A stretch of 64,000 nucleotides of DNA from JAAFIW01 sp031414805 (GCA_031414805.1 JANOQJ010000001.1:62001-126000), one strand, 5' to 3'. Shown: positions 31,441 through 40,116, counted from the first letter of the stretch. Numbers and translations are program-made. The notes: generated from the letters alone by a model not told the origin.

Positions 31441-31991
31441 ACCATAAACCGCCACAAAGCGATGACGAACAAGGCGCAAAACGCGGCCACAAAGTCGTCA
31501 AACAAAATACCAAAGCCGCCTTTCCAGCCGAAGCCGTGAAACAGGCTGTCGGCCCAGCCCACCGGGCCGGGTTTGACGGCGTCGAAGTAACGGAACAGGG
31601 CAAACGCCGCAGCCTGCGCCCAAAAACCGGCGGGCGTGAGCAACCACAAGATCAACCAAAAGGCCACCACTTCGTCCCACACGATGTTGCTGGGGTCGGT
31701 GGCTTGCAGGTTGCGGGCGCACACGGTGCAGGCCCACCAACCGATGGCTGTGGATGCGGCAATCACGGCACCTAGCTGCCAGGTGTTCAAGTACTGCTGC
31801 ATCACCAGATAAGCGACCCAGGCCCACAAGGTGCCCGCCGTGCCCGGTGCCACGGGCGATAGCCCCGAGCCGAAGCCCAGCGCGATGGCATGCGCGGGGT
31901 GCGCGAGCATGAAGCGCACCGTGGCGCGGCGCGGTGCGGGGTTAGGGGAGGGGTTAGGTGGGGGATAGGGTGCGGTGGGTGATTCGGTCAT
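31437..31991 (-). CDS. pgpA: Phosphatidylglycerophosphatase A
   Basis: 184 residues with about four membrane helices. The family hallmarks are ALGFGSGLSPVAPGTAGTLW (about residues 36-55), NIVWDEVVAFWLILWL and RYFDAVKPGPVGWAD, which carry the acidic active-site residues. It makes phosphatidylglycerol from phosphatidylglycerophosphate. A proline-rich N-terminus of about 22 residues precedes the domain. It is linked by 4-bp overlaps to the LysR gene upstream and to pncC downstream. Confidence 0.93.
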   Translation of the reverse strand: MTESPTAPYPPPNPSPNPAPRRATVRFMLAHPAHAIALGFGSGLSPVAPGTAGTLWAWVAYLVMQQYLNTWQLGAVIAASTAIGWWACTVCARNLQATDPSNIVWDEVVAFWLILWLLTPAGFWAQAAAFALFRYFDAVKPGPVGWADSLFHGFGWKGGFGILFDDFVAAFCALFVIALWRFMV

Positions 31992-32893
31992 TCGGTTTGT
32001 CCTTGCTCAAACCACTGCGCCCAGTAATCCAGGCACGCCTTGATTTTGGGCAGTCGGTGGCGGCGGGTGGCGGTGACGGCGTAGATGGCTACGGTGTCGG
32101 TGTGCACCGAGTCGGCCAGCACGGGGGTCAGCAGGTTCTGGCGCACCAGTGCGTGCGCGGCCATGCTGCTGAGCAGCGCAATGCCCAGGCCTTGTACGGC
32201 CATGCTGGTGACCACGTTGGTGTCGTTGGACAGCCAGTGGCCTTGGGCAATGAACACCCCTGGTTTGTCATTGATTCGCAGGGGCCAGTGGTTCATCAAC
32301 GGCACAGCGCTGTTGCCAATGAGTCGGTGCTGGTGCAACTCGTCGGGGTGGCTGGGCGTGCCAAAGGCGGCCAGGTAGCTTGGGGCGGCGTACAGGCTGC
32401 GCCGCATGCTGCCCAGTTGACGCGCCACCACGGTGTCGGGCAGGGCGCTGGCGGTGCGGATGGCAATGTCGATGCTGTCGCGCGCCATGTCGGCCAGCAG
32501 GTCGCTGACCTGCAGGTCAATGCGTAGACGCGGGTGGCGCTGGCTCAAGCCGGTCAGGCTGGGCAATAGCAGTTGTTGCGTCATCACGGTGCTGGCGGCC
32601 ACACGCACCAGGCCGCTGGCCTCGTGGCTGGCGCTGGCAAATTCGCCTTCCAACTCGTCCAGCGTGCTGGCCGAGCGCTCGCAATAGCCCAGAAACGCCT
32701 CGCCCTCGGCGGTGAGCGACAGGCCATGCGTGGAGCGGTGAATCAGCCGCGCGCCGCAGGCTTTTTCAATGTGGCTCAAGCGCCGCGACACCTGGCTCAC
32801 CGGCACATCGCGCTCGCGCGCCACCTGCGACAAGCTACCCAGCTGCGCCACACGGGCAAACAGTTGCATGTCGTCAAAGCTGAGGTTTTTCAT
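31988..32893 (-). CDS. LysR-family transcriptional regulator
   Basis: 301 residues from the ATG at 32893; another ATG lies 6 bp upstream. A winged HTH at residues 5-65 (FARVAQLGSLSQVARERDVP, VSQVSRRLSHIEK) is followed by a typical effector-binding domain (LVRVAASTVMTQQLLLPSL, ISIAIRTASALP-like and GLGIALLSSMAA segments). It is divergent from the small gene and tautomerase at 33340-33987 and may control them, but a 163-bp palindromic element now occupies part of the spacer. Its stop overlaps pgpA. Confidence 0.9.
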   Translation of the reverse strand: MKNLSFDDMQLFARVAQLGSLSQVARERDVPVSQVSRRLSHIEKACGARLIHRSTHGLSLTAEGEAFLGYCERSASTLDELEGEFASASHEASGLVRVAASTVMTQQLLLPSLTGLSQRHPRLRIDLQVSDLLADMARDSIDIAIRTASALPDTVVARQLGSMRRSLYAAPSYLAAFGTPSHPDELHQHRLIGNSAVPLMNHWPLRINDKPGVFIAQGHWLSNDTNVVTSMAVQGLGIALLSSMAAHALVRQNLLTPVLADSVHTDTVAIYAVTATRRHRLPKIKACLDYWAQWFEQGQTE

Positions 32894-32997
32894 GGGCACG
32901 TCTGTAAATACATTTTTCGGGCGAATTGCGTTGTTGCGCGGTGCTCGGAATCCTCATGCACCCAAGTGCATTCCGGTGTCCTGTGCTCCGTGCGCCC

Positions 32998-33160
32998 AGT
33001 GTGGTGTTGCATGCTGTTTGAACCAAAATAAAACCGATGGATTTTTGTTCAGGTTTAGGCGCAAACCACAGCCATAGCGGTGGCTATGGCGCGGATTTGC
33101 AACGACAAGCTGGACGAAAAGACGCGGTTTTATGAGTCAATCAGCATGCAACACCACACT
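32998..33160. repeat. Large imperfect palindrome, MITE-like
   Basis: The ends AGTGTGGTGTTGCATGCTG and CAGCATGCAACACCACACT are perfect 19-bp inverted repeats. The halves stay similar inward (ATAAAACCG, CAAA and GCCATAGC blocks) and close at GCCATAGC-GGT-GGCTATGGC. No duplication is evident at the flanks. The preceding bases 32935-32997 hold another dyad, CGGAAT...ATTCCG around TGCA-CCCAAG-TGCA. It has no coding potential. The rest of the 32894-33339 gap shows no gene. Confidence 0.7.
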
Positions 33161-33339
33161 AGCACTTCATCCCGAAAATCTGAATTTCCAGAAGTGCCCA
33201 CAAGTTAATCGTAACGGTGGCTTTGCAAAAACAGCAACACCCATTTGCGCGGGGCGCTGTTTCCGGTTGGGTGCTGGCTGCCTACAGTCCATTCACCCGA
33301 CCAATACGACCGGGCTCTCTACTGAAAAGGACTCGCAAC

Positions 33340-33531
33340 ATGAACCGCAATACCTTCACCACCCGCCTGTCGCCCACTGAAAGCGCCGCACTGATGCAAG
33401 CCGCCCGCCTGCGTGCCATGCAGCTGCGCCGCCAGGCTATTGACGACACCTGGCAAGCGCTGGTGTCAGGCATTCGCCATGCGCTGCACCTCAAAAGCGG
33501 GCAGCGCGCTCACCACGCTTTGGAGGGCTGA
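33340..33531 (+). CDS. Small conserved-looking protein of unknown function
   Basis: 63 residues from the ATG at 33340, preceded by AAAAGGACTC as a ribosome site. The translation is helical and basic (RLSPTESAALMQAARLRAMQ, LRRQAIDDTWQALVSGIRHA) without cysteines or membrane segments. It ends 3 bp before the tautomerase ATG, so the two are co-transcribed. In-frame sequence upstream of 33340 lacks a good start. No family was recognised. Confidence 0.65.
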   Translation: MNRNTFTTRLSPTESAALMQAARLRAMQLRRQAIDDTWQALVSGIRHALHLKSGQRAHHALEG

Positions 33532-33534
33532 ACC

Positions 33535-33987
33535 ATGCCCACCTTACACCTGCAAGTTGCCCCGTTGCAAAGCCCCCAGCGCTACCAGGCATTGGCCCAA
33601 GCGCTGACCCGCATCACCGCAGACACCCTGGGCAAACGAGCCGACCTCACCGCCGTGCTGATCGACGACCTCCCCGCGGCCCGCTGGTACGTGGGTGGCC
33701 AGGCCGTGAAAAAACCCACGGCGCTGCTGACGATTCGCGTGACGGCGGGCACCAACACCGCGCTGGAGAAAGCCACCTTCATCGCCCAGGCGTTTGATGA
33801 ATTGCAACGCCAGCTGGCCCCGGGCGGTGAGCTGGAACCAGCCAGTTATGTGCAGGTGCATGAGCTGGCAGCCAGTGATTGGGGCTATGGGGGTTTGACG
33901 CAGCAGGCGAGGCGGTTGGGCGCGGAGGTTGTTGCGTCAAAACAGGCGCTAGAGCTCGACAAGCTTGCTCAAGCAGCTACGAAATAA
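33535..33987 (+). CDS. Tautomerase-superfamily protein (4-OT-like)
   Basis: 150 residues beginning Met-Pro, with the likely catalytic Pro1 exposed after Met removal (PTLHLQVAPLQSPQRYQALA). The first 65 residues have the beta-alpha-beta pattern of 4-oxalocrotonate tautomerase, then LIDDLPAARWYVGGQAV. A second half (KPTALLTIRVTAGTNTALEK onward) looks like a related repeat, so this could be a fused two-domain form. The C-terminal KLAQAATK and the TAA stop come from an R65 copy. It is divergent from a LysR gene. Confidence 0.8.
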   Translation: MPTLHLQVAPLQSPQRYQALAQALTRITADTLGKRADLTAVLIDDLPAARWYVGGQAVKKPTALLTIRVTAGTNTALEKATFIAQAFDELQRQLAPGGELEPASYVQVHELAASDWGYGGLTQQARRLGAEVVASKQALELDKLAQAATK

Positions 33988-33993
33988 GTAGCG
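33958..33993 (-). repeat. R65 dispersed repeat at the 3' end of the tautomerase gene
   Basis: A partial copy, GACAAGCTTGCTCAAGCAGC and TACGAAATAAGTAGC. It supplies the stop codon. Confidence 0.75.
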
Positions 33994-34057
33994 AATGGAC
34001 CACGCTTCGAACGGTCGACGACCCCTGACGGTTCGACATGTCCCTGAGTTGCACCAA

Positions 34058-34122
34058 TTGAAGCCAAATATGCCTCAAGCCCTTGTAAATACTGCTCAAT
34101 CAGCTATCGAAATTATAGTAAT
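34058..34122 (-). repeat. R65 dispersed repeat, intergenic copy
   Basis: TTGAAGCCAAATATGCCTCA, AGCCCTTGTAAATACTGCTC, AATCAGCTATCGAAATTATAG. One of the best full-length copies, upstream of the VOC gene. Confidence 0.92.
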
Positions 34123-34219
34123 TCTGATCAATTGAGTCGCGAATGGCCAATCGGTTTGATGAGGTTGTGACGGTGTAATCTTTGGTTCTGCTTTTGTTGC
34201 AGTTCATCAAGGAGCCCGC

Positions 34220-34609
34220 ATGACTTTCACACGCATCCTGACCAATATTTGTTGCGATGACCTGCCCCGCAGCCGCGACTTTTATGTTTCGCTGCTGGGG
34301 TTTGAAGTCAATTACGACAGCGACTGGTATGTGCAGCTGAAGTGCCCCACAAACCCCGAGCTGGAGTTTGGAATCATTGCCAGACAACACGAGCTGGTGC
34401 CCGCCCGGTTTCAAAACGCCCCCACGGGCATGTACGTGACCTTTGTGGTGCCGGATGTCGATGCGGTTTATGCCAAGGCGAAGGCGCAGGGGGTGGATAT
34501 CCTGCAAGCACCTCAAAACGAGTTTTATGGTCAGCGCCGTTTTCTGGCTGTGGATCCAAATGGCTGCCTGATTGACGTCTGCTCGCCGTGGAGCGAGTCG
34601 GAGCGCTGA
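34220..34609 (+). CDS. VOC-family (glyoxalase/bleomycin-resistance-like) protein
   Basis: 129 residues. The paired beta-alpha-beta-beta-beta modules are seen as TRILTNICCDDLPRSRDFYV and YVTFVVPDVDAVYAKAKAQG, with the closing FYGQRRFLAVDPNGCLIDVC and SPW segment common to VOC proteins. VOC members are metal-dependent isomerases, dioxygenases or drug-binding proteins; the specific activity is unknown. A single gene with AAGGAG before its ATG. Confidence 0.88.
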   Translation: MTFTRILTNICCDDLPRSRDFYVSLLGFEVNYDSDWYVQLKCPTNPELEFGIIARQHELVPARFQNAPTGMYVTFVVPDVDAVYAKAKAQGVDILQAPQNEFYGQRRFLAVDPNGCLIDVCSPWSESER

Positions 34610-34669
34610 CAGTGATGTAAGCCCCGCGTCACAATGCCCAGCCCACCCACCTCAAACACCCAAGCCATC

Positions 34670-35734
34670 ATGAAAACCTGCCGACTAGCCTTCCTCGTGG
34701 CCGCCTGCTGCACAACCTTCGGGGCGTTTGCCCAGACCCCGGCCGCTGCGGCAGGTGCTGACCGCATCACCCTGGCGGTGCATGGGGGGTCGGGCACGAT
34801 TTCGCGCAGCACCATCACGCCGCAGCAAGAAGCGCAATACCGCGACGCGCTGGAGCGTGCCTTGAAGGCTGGGCATGCGGTGCTGGCCAAGGGCGGCAGC
34901 AGCGTGGACGCGGTAGTGGCCACCATCAAGGTGTTCGAAGACGACCCGCTGTTCAACGCAGGCAAGGGAGCCGTGTTCACCAACGACGGAAAGAATGAGC
35001 TGGACGCCTCCATCATGGATGGCAAAACCGGTTTGGCCGGTGCCGTGGCGGGCGTGACCACGGTGAAAAACCCCATCACCGCCGCCCGTGCCGTGATGGA
35101 CAAAACCCGCCATGTGCTGATGGTCAGCGCGGGTGCCGACAAGTTTGCAGCGGCGCAAAAGCTGGAGATCGTGGAGCCCGCTTATTTCTATACCCAGCAC
35201 CGCTGGGACCAACTGCAAAAAGCCAAAGAGCGCGACCAGATTCAGCTGGACCACGACGGCAAGCCCAAAACCTCGACGGCTCCCGCCGACGTGTTTGAGC
35301 CATGGATGATTGACAACAAATTTGGCACGGTGGGCGCGGTCGCGCTGGATGCGCAAGGCAACCTGGCCGCAGGCACTTCCACCGGCGGCCTGACCAACAA
35401 ACTGTATGGCCGTGTGGGCGACTCGCCCATCATCGGCGCGGGCACCTATGCCGACAACAACACAGTAGCCGTATCGGCCACCGGAACCGGCGAGTTTTTC
35501 ATGCGCGGTGTGGTGGCATATGACATTTCGGCCCGCATGAAATACGCTAATGTCAGCGTGAGCCAGGCGGTGGACCAGACCATCAAGGCCACACTGGACG
35601 ATAAAAAGGGTCGCGGCGGTGTGGTGGCGCTGGACAAAGACGGCAACGTGAAATTTGGCTTCAACACCGAGGGCATGTACCGCGGCTCCATCAAGGCCGA
35701 TGGGAAGCCGGTGGTGCTGGTTTACAAGGAGTGA
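34670..35734 (+). CDS. Isoaspartyl peptidase / L-asparaginase (Ntn hydrolase), exported
   Basis: 354 residues from the ATG at 34670 (signal peptide MKTCRLAFLVAACCTTFGAF, then AQTP). The plant-type asparaginase fold opens with ITLAVHGGSGT and has NAGKGAVFTNDGKNELDASI. The autocleavage site is IDNKFGTVGAVALD, where the threonine becomes the nucleophile of the beta subunit, followed by STGGLTNKLYGRVGDSPIIG. The enzyme removes beta-aspartyl dipeptides and asparagine. The signal peptide indicates a periplasmic enzyme. An upstream ATG at 34634 is less likely. Confidence 0.92.
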   Translation: MKTCRLAFLVAACCTTFGAFAQTPAAAAGADRITLAVHGGSGTISRSTITPQQEAQYRDALERALKAGHAVLAKGGSSVDAVVATIKVFEDDPLFNAGKGAVFTNDGKNELDASIMDGKTGLAGAVAGVTTVKNPITAARAVMDKTRHVLMVSAGADKFAAAQKLEIVEPAYFYTQHRWDQLQKAKERDQIQLDHDGKPKTSTAPADVFEPWMIDNKFGTVGAVALDAQGNLAAGTSTGGLTNKLYGRVGDSPIIGAGTYADNNTVAVSATGTGEFFMRGVVAYDISARMKYANVSVSQAVDQTIKATLDDKKGRGGVVALDKDGNVKFGFNTEGMYRGSIKADGKPVVLVYKE

Positions 35735-35770
35735 GCGTGCGACTGCGCCGCGATCACTAGCTTGACCAAT

Positions 35771-35840
35771 CTGTAAGCCAAATATGCCATTAGCCCTTGT
35801 GGATATTGCTCAAGCAGCTATTAAAAAGATAGTAAATTGC
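35771..35840 (-). repeat. R65 dispersed repeat, intergenic copy
   Basis: TGTAAGCCAAATATGCCATT, AGCCCTTGTGGATATTGCTC, AAGCAGCTATTAAAAAGATAG. A full-length copy in the leader of the LysR gene. Confidence 0.92.
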
Positions 35841-35902
35841 GAAGCAAGGGCGTCATTTTTCAGCGTAAATATTCCAACCATCAAAAAATAAACAGTGACC
35901 GC

Positions 35903-36826
35903 ATGGACCACCTTCGCTGCCTTCGTGTTTTTGCCCAAGTCATCGCAGACGGTAGCTTTGCCGGGGCGGCCAGAACGCTGGACCTTGCGCCTGCGGTGGT
36001 CACCCGCGCGGTGTCGGACCTGGAAGACCATTTGGGGGTTCGGTTGCTGAACCGCACGACCCGAAGCCTGGCCCTGACCGAGGTGGGCGATGACTATCTC
36101 GACCGCGTCAAACGGGTGCTGGCGGAGCTTGACGATGCGGATGCGCTGGCGAGCGCTTTCGATCAGGCGCCCAGCGGGAACTTGCGCATTCTTTGCCCGC
36201 CTGCGTTTGCAACCCACCAGCTGGTTCGACATCTGCCGCAGTTTCGTCAACGCTTTCCGCAAATTCAGCTGGAGTTGTCAGCGCCGGGGCCGGTAGCCGC
36301 TGCCGATGAAAACTTTGATGTCTCCATTTTGTCCATCGGACAGCAGCCCCTGCAGGGGGACTTTGTGGTTCGGCAACTGGCGTCGTCCAGGTTCATCATT
36401 TGCGCGGCACTCAGCTATCTGGAGCGGCGCGGGTACCCCGAGCAGCCGGACGACTTGCGCCAGCACGACGGCTTGCTGCCCGATGTGCCCGCCGTCCGGC
36501 GCGAATTGACGCTGTTTCGTGAGGACCAGGTTCAGGTGGTTCACCGGGTCAGCTTGGTTCCTCCCGCCATCACCACTGGCCAACTGGAGGTGCTTTACGC
36601 GGCGGCTCTGGCGGGCATGGGGATTGCCGGTTTGCCCACTTTCATGGTGGCCGATGCGTTGCGGGATGGCCGCTTGAAGCGTGTTCTGTGCGATTGGCAT
36701 GGTGGCGCTTTGCAGCTGTATGCCGCCATGCCCACCCGCAAGCATATTCCCCTGCGTACGCGGGCTTTTATGGACTTTTTGGTGGAAGTCTTTGGCGGCA
36801 ACTCGCACGATCCGTGGAGCGTCTGA
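35903..36826 (+). CDS. LysR-family transcriptional regulator
   Basis: 307 residues from the ATG at 35903 (MDHLRCLRVFAQVIADGSFA). The N-terminal wHTH includes GAARTLDLAPAVVTRAVSDL and EDHLGVRLLNRTTRSLALTE, typical of the CrgA/DmlR-like subgroup with its conserved RTTR. The effector domain follows. An in-frame extension to 35837 lies in the R65 copy and is not preferred. No divergent partner gene is present, so the target cannot be guessed. Confidence 0.92.
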   Translation: MDHLRCLRVFAQVIADGSFAGAARTLDLAPAVVTRAVSDLEDHLGVRLLNRTTRSLALTEVGDDYLDRVKRVLAELDDADALASAFDQAPSGNLRILCPPAFATHQLVRHLPQFRQRFPQIQLELSAPGPVAAADENFDVSILSIGQQPLQGDFVVRQLASSRFIICAALSYLERRGYPEQPDDLRQHDGLLPDVPAVRRELTLFREDQVQVVHRVSLVPPAITTGQLEVLYAAALAGMGIAGLPTFMVADALRDGRLKRVLCDWHGGALQLYAAMPTRKHIPLRTRAFMDFLVEVFGGNSHDPWSV

Positions 36827-37199
36827 TATTCATGGCTCAAGCGCCCAAGACCTGGTTGAACGGACACTGGTAGGGCACAAGCAGCTACTCATTCAGTAGA
36901 GTGCGTAGATGTCGGGGGTCGCCCGACAGCGACTCACTTTTCTTTGCGTCGCCAAAGAAAAGTAAGCAAAAGAAAGGCGACCCGGCAGTCTGGGTCCCTT
37001 CGCGTCGCTGCGGGCACCTTGCGGTGCTCAAACCCAGTGGGGTCATGTGCAAACTCGCCTGCGGCTCAAACACGGGCCCTGATCCACTGGCAATCCACCA
37101 ACTTTTGCGCTCCTCAGCCCAGCCTGAACGGGGTTTCTGTTTAAAGGGGCTCCTCACCCTGCTCAGTCCGAAGGAAATTCCAAACTTCATCGGGCCGAA
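36827..37199. other. Intergenic region with a dyad-rich, non-coding-looking sequence
   Basis: 373 bp between convergent genes. It carries the perfect dyad CTTTTCTTTG-CGTCGC-CAAAGAAAAG near 36937-36962 and GGTCGCC/GGCGACC blocks around it. The rest (to about 37170) has open frames on both strands but none with gene-like composition. A fragment resembling the R65 core (CAAGCAGCTACT) is near 36879. It is probably an extragenic repetitive element or 3' structure. Confidence 0.5.
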
Positions 37200-37646
37200 T
37201 CAATAGGTGCCACCACGCGCGCTGATGTTTGCACACGTCGCCATGGCTGCAAGGCACGCCAACTGCAAGTAAGCCACCGTGCGCATGACCGCTATTTGTT
37301 GCTCGCTCACGCTGGGCAGCTGTCCGTTGTGCAGCGGCACTCGCCAGCGGCGCACCTCCAGAGTCGGAACCAACGACAAGAGACTGGCAAGCCCGTAAAT
37401 GGCCAGTTTGGCAAGGAAGGGGCCGTTGCCAAAGTAGTAGGCCGGGTCTTTCTCCAGGTAGAAAACCCGCACCAACCCGACCACCAGCACCAGCGTCGCG
37501 GCAATGCCGTTGACCATGTCTGTCGTGCGTAAGCGGCGCGCGCCCGCCACAGTCAGCGGCTGCCTGAGTTGGTAGATGAATGTCAGTGCGCAGATCAACA
37601 GCGTCAGCACGGCAACGTGGTGCAGAGCGGCAAACAGTGTGGTCAT
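37200..37646 (-). CDS. DUF2214-family membrane protein
   Basis: 148 residues with four hydrophobic helices (about 5-24, 44-62, 79-93 and 122-140). The segments LRTTDMVNGIAATLVLVVGL and FYLEKDPAYYFGNGPFLAKL match the DUF2214 family of small inner-membrane proteins of unknown function. It follows the secreted-protein gene on the same strand with a 19-bp gap. Confidence 0.85.
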   Translation of the reverse strand: MTTLFAALHHVAVLTLLICALTFIYQLRQPLTVAGARRLRTTDMVNGIAATLVLVVGLVRVFYLEKDPAYYFGNGPFLAKLAIYGLASLLSLVPTLEVRRWRVPLHNGQLPSVSEQQIAVMRTVAYLQLACLAAMATCANISARGGTY

Positions 37647-37665
37647 AACCTGCCCCTTGGCTCAA

Positions 37666-38466
37666 TCAGCGGTAGGCGGGTGAGACGGTGGTGTATTCCA
37701 CGCGGGCGTCCAGGTCTTTGAGCTTGCCGGACACGTTTTCCATCGGCGGCACCCGCCCTTCGTAGCGAACCGGCGTTCGGGTGTTCGCGTCAAACACCAC
37801 CCGCAGCGGCGTGATGGCCATGCGAATCAAAACGTTGCTGGGCGTGAGGGTGAATGAGGCTTGACCATTGACCTGCTTTTCAAACTTCAGATCGAAACCA
37901 TAGGTGGTCTTTTCCTTGAGCACCAGCATGCGCACAGGCAAGCTGGCGCCAGCTTTCAGTGGCTCCCAGTGCTTCAGGATGAAACCAAACAGGGAGGGTC
38001 CACAGACCACCGGGTCAGAAACATCTTCAGACGCCCGGCTGAGCTTGCCGTTGTCGTTCAAGTCGTATTCCAGATGGCGTCCGTCGTTACTGACCTGAAC
38101 CGAACCGGTAAAGCCCGATTGCTGGTTGGTCGACTCGCATTGCCGCACGTCGTAATGGCTCGAAAGGGTGGCGGACTCGACGATGACGACGCGCCCAGTC
38201 GGGTCGCTGGTGATGTGGCTGGCGTTCAGCCCGGTGGGCACAGTTGCCACGCGCCGCTCGTAGCGGTAAAGCGCGTCACCCGCAGGCGTGCGCTGGGTAA
38301 ACGTGGCCCCCCGGTACACCAGGCTACCTGCAGACTCGGGGGCGGTTTGTAGCGCGGCAAGTTTGCCAAATGCTGGCACAGGCACTTGGGCATCGGCTAC
38401 GCCAACGGTCAAGAAAGATGTGGCGGCTGCGAGTGCGCACCAGGGGTGAAAAGTAAGAAAAGTCAT
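37666..38466 (-). CDS. Secreted protein of unknown function
   Basis: 266 residues from the ATG at 38466, with a signal peptide (MTFLTFHPWCALAAATSFLT, then VGVADAQ). The mature protein is beta-rich with two cysteines near the middle (RQCEST and VVCGPS). It contains ASHITSDPTGRVVIVESATL and GRHLEYDLNDNGKLS. No family was recognised. It precedes the DUF2214 gene and is probably periplasmic. An in-frame start at 38478 is only 4 codons upstream. Confidence 0.7.
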   Translation of the reverse strand: MTFLTFHPWCALAAATSFLTVGVADAQVPVPAFGKLAALQTAPESAGSLVYRGATFTQRTPAGDALYRYERRVATVPTGLNASHITSDPTGRVVIVESATLSSHYDVRQCESTNQQSGFTGSVQVSNDGRHLEYDLNDNGKLSRASEDVSDPVVCGPSLFGFILKHWEPLKAGASLPVRMLVLKEKTTYGFDLKFEKQVNGQASFTLTPSNVLIRMAITPLRVVFDANTRTPVRYEGRVPPMENVSGKLKDLDARVEYTTVSPAYR

Positions 38467-38597
38467 GCAGAGCTCCATAAACCGTTTGATTGATGGAGTG
38501 ACTGTATGCAGGCGGTAACGCCAGAAACAGCGGCTAGCCGCGAAGATGCTGTTGCTGAAACTGCAATGATCCGCTGCGAGTGCCGCCTGTCACCAAG

Positions 38598-38773
38598 GGA
38601 ACCTCTGCAAAACCCCTGACGGCCAGCCCAAACGCAGCCTCGGGCCAATCGCGGTCTTGAGGGTGCGTTGTTGACAAACCCACCAATAGCAACACTATTG
38701 GTTTCATTTTCCGCCTAGCGCTGCATCCCGATCTGCATTCGTTCTGGCTCGCCATGGGTTTTGCAGAGGTTCC
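38598..38773. mobile_element. Foldback MITE, copy 3 (CAAG duplication)
   Basis: 176 bp with termini GGAACCTCTGCAAAACCC and GGGTTTTGCAGAGGTTCC, closing at ACCAATAG-CAACA-CTATTGGT. It is flanked on both sides by CAAG (38594-38597 and 38774-38777). The sequence is nearly that of copy 1 except for the left-centre part. It carries no transposase. Confidence 0.85.
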
Positions 38774-38862
38774 CAAGTGCCGCCGGGTTGCGATGCCCCA
38801 GATTGACCGGTGCACTTCATCAACGCACCGTCGCGCACCGTCGGCATCGATTTCCCGGATCG

Positions 38863-39051
38863 TTATGTCTTTTCAGACCACAGTTGCCCGCCCGTCGCCC
38901 AGTGCTCGCGCTTGATGTCGTACAACAGTACATCCACGCTCTCGGGCTTGCTGCCCAGGGTGTCGACCACGGCTTGGGTGAGGGCGACGACCAGGTTCTT
39001 TTTTTGTTCAGGCGTGCGGCCCTCCATCATTTCGACGCGGAGTGTGGGCAT
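38863..39051 (-). CDS. 4-oxalocrotonate tautomerase-family protein
   Basis: 62 residues, the normal length of a 4-OT monomer: Pro1 after the initiator Met (PTLRVEMMEGRTPEQKKNLV), the conserved central arginine in EGRT, and VDVLLYDIKREHWATGG. It is a homohexameric enolase-type tautomerase; the substrate is unknown. AAAGGAAATTTCTC precedes the ATG. It is divergent from the dienelactone hydrolase gene. Confidence 0.9.
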   Translation of the reverse strand: MPTLRVEMMEGRTPEQKKNLVVALTQAVVDTLGSKPESVDVLLYDIKREHWATGGQLWSEKT

Positions 39052-39174
39052 GAGAAATTTCCTTTGAAAAAAGTTGAAAACAATAGGCTTGAAGAACAGT
39101 CAAATTATGGCGAGCGTTGATGCACCGCAGTGCGGCCTGCGCGAAGATGCCGTTTCAACTCACCGGAGAACCCC

Positions 39175-40116
39175 ATGTTGCGCGAAGACCTGAAATCTGA
39201 GTTTGATTCCCTCTTGCCGGGCCTTCCTGGCCGCACCACCGAATCTGGTGCCACGCGCCGCACCGCACTGAAAGCGGCGCTGGGTGTGGGCTACGCCGCT
39301 ACGGCCATGCCCATTACGGCGCAAAGCGCCATCAAAACTTCGTCTGACGGGCTCACGGCGGGCGAAGTGACGATCGATGTGGGCGGCTTCAAAATGGCGG
39401 CTTACCGGGCCATGCCCGCGGGGGCTGCGAATTTGCCTGGTGGCAAAACCAACCTACCCATCGTGCTGGTGATTCAAGAGATTTTTGGTGTGCATGAATA
39501 CATTGCCGACACCGCCCGGCGCTTTGCCAAGATGGGCTACCTGGCGGTGGCACCCGAGCTGTTTTTGCGTCAGGGCGACCCCACCCAATACGGCGAAATG
39601 GCCAAGCTGATGGCCGAGGTGGTCAGCAAGGTGCCCGATGCGCAGGTGATGGCCGACCTGGACGCCACCGCCAAGTGGGCGGCTGCCAACGGCGGCGATG
39701 CCAACAAGCTGGCCGTGACCGGCTTTTGCTGGGGCGGTCGGCAAACCTGGTTGTACAGCGCGCACAACAAGGGCGTGAAAGCTGGCGTGGCCTGGTATGG
39801 CCGCCTGGTGGGCACCGCATCAGACCTCACGCCCAAGCACCCGGTGGACATTGCCTCTGGCCTGAATGGCCCGGTGCTGGGCCTGTATGGCGGCAAAGAC
39901 AGCGGCATTCCGCTGGACACGGTGGACAAGATGAAGGCAGCCCTGGCAGACGCGGGTGGAAAAGGCAGTGCCGCAGCCAAGGCTTCTCAGTTTGTCGTTT
40001 ACCCCGACGCGCCGCACGCTTTTCATGCGGATTACCGCCCCAGTTTTCAGAAAGACCCGGCAGAAGACGGCTGGAAACGGGCGCTGGCATGGTTCAAGGC
40101 GAACGGTGTGGCCTAA
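39175..40116 (+). CDS. Dienelactone hydrolase-family protein with twin-arginine signal
   Basis: 313 residues from the ATG at 39175. TRRTALKAALGVGYAATA at about residues 26-43 looks like a Tat or Sec signal after a 25-residue leader. The DLH fold follows: IVLVIQEIFGVHEYIADTAR, the nucleophile in GFCWGG (cysteine), an aspartate in YGGKDSGIP, and the histidine in DAPHAFHADYRP. Such enzymes hydrolyse dienelactones or related esters. The export signal is unusual for a catabolic dienelactone hydrolase but common in the wider group. A terminator follows. Confidence 0.9.
   Translation: MLREDLKSEFDSLLPGLPGRTTESGATRRTALKAALGVGYAATAMPITAQSAIKTSSDGLTAGEVTIDVGGFKMAAYRAMPAGAANLPGGKTNLPIVLVIQEIFGVHEYIADTARRFAKMGYLAVAPELFLRQGDPTQYGEMAKLMAEVVSKVPDAQVMADLDATAKWAAANGGDANKLAVTGFCWGGRQTWLYSAHNKGVKAGVAWYGRLVGTASDLTPKHPVDIASGLNGPVLGLYGGKDSGIPLDTVDKMKAALADAGGKGSAAAKASQFVVYPDAPHAFHADYRPSFQKDPAEDGWKRALAWFKANGVA

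Noticed and set aside
36876..36899. Possible further R65 copy (CAAGCAGCTACT)
   Set aside because: Only the core half is similar and neither tail nor second dyad can be found; not counted.
36901..37206. Long open frames on both strands in the spacer after the LysR gene
   Set aside because: The translations have no gene-like composition, contain dyad-derived segments and lack ribosome sites; treated as a non-coding repetitive stretch.
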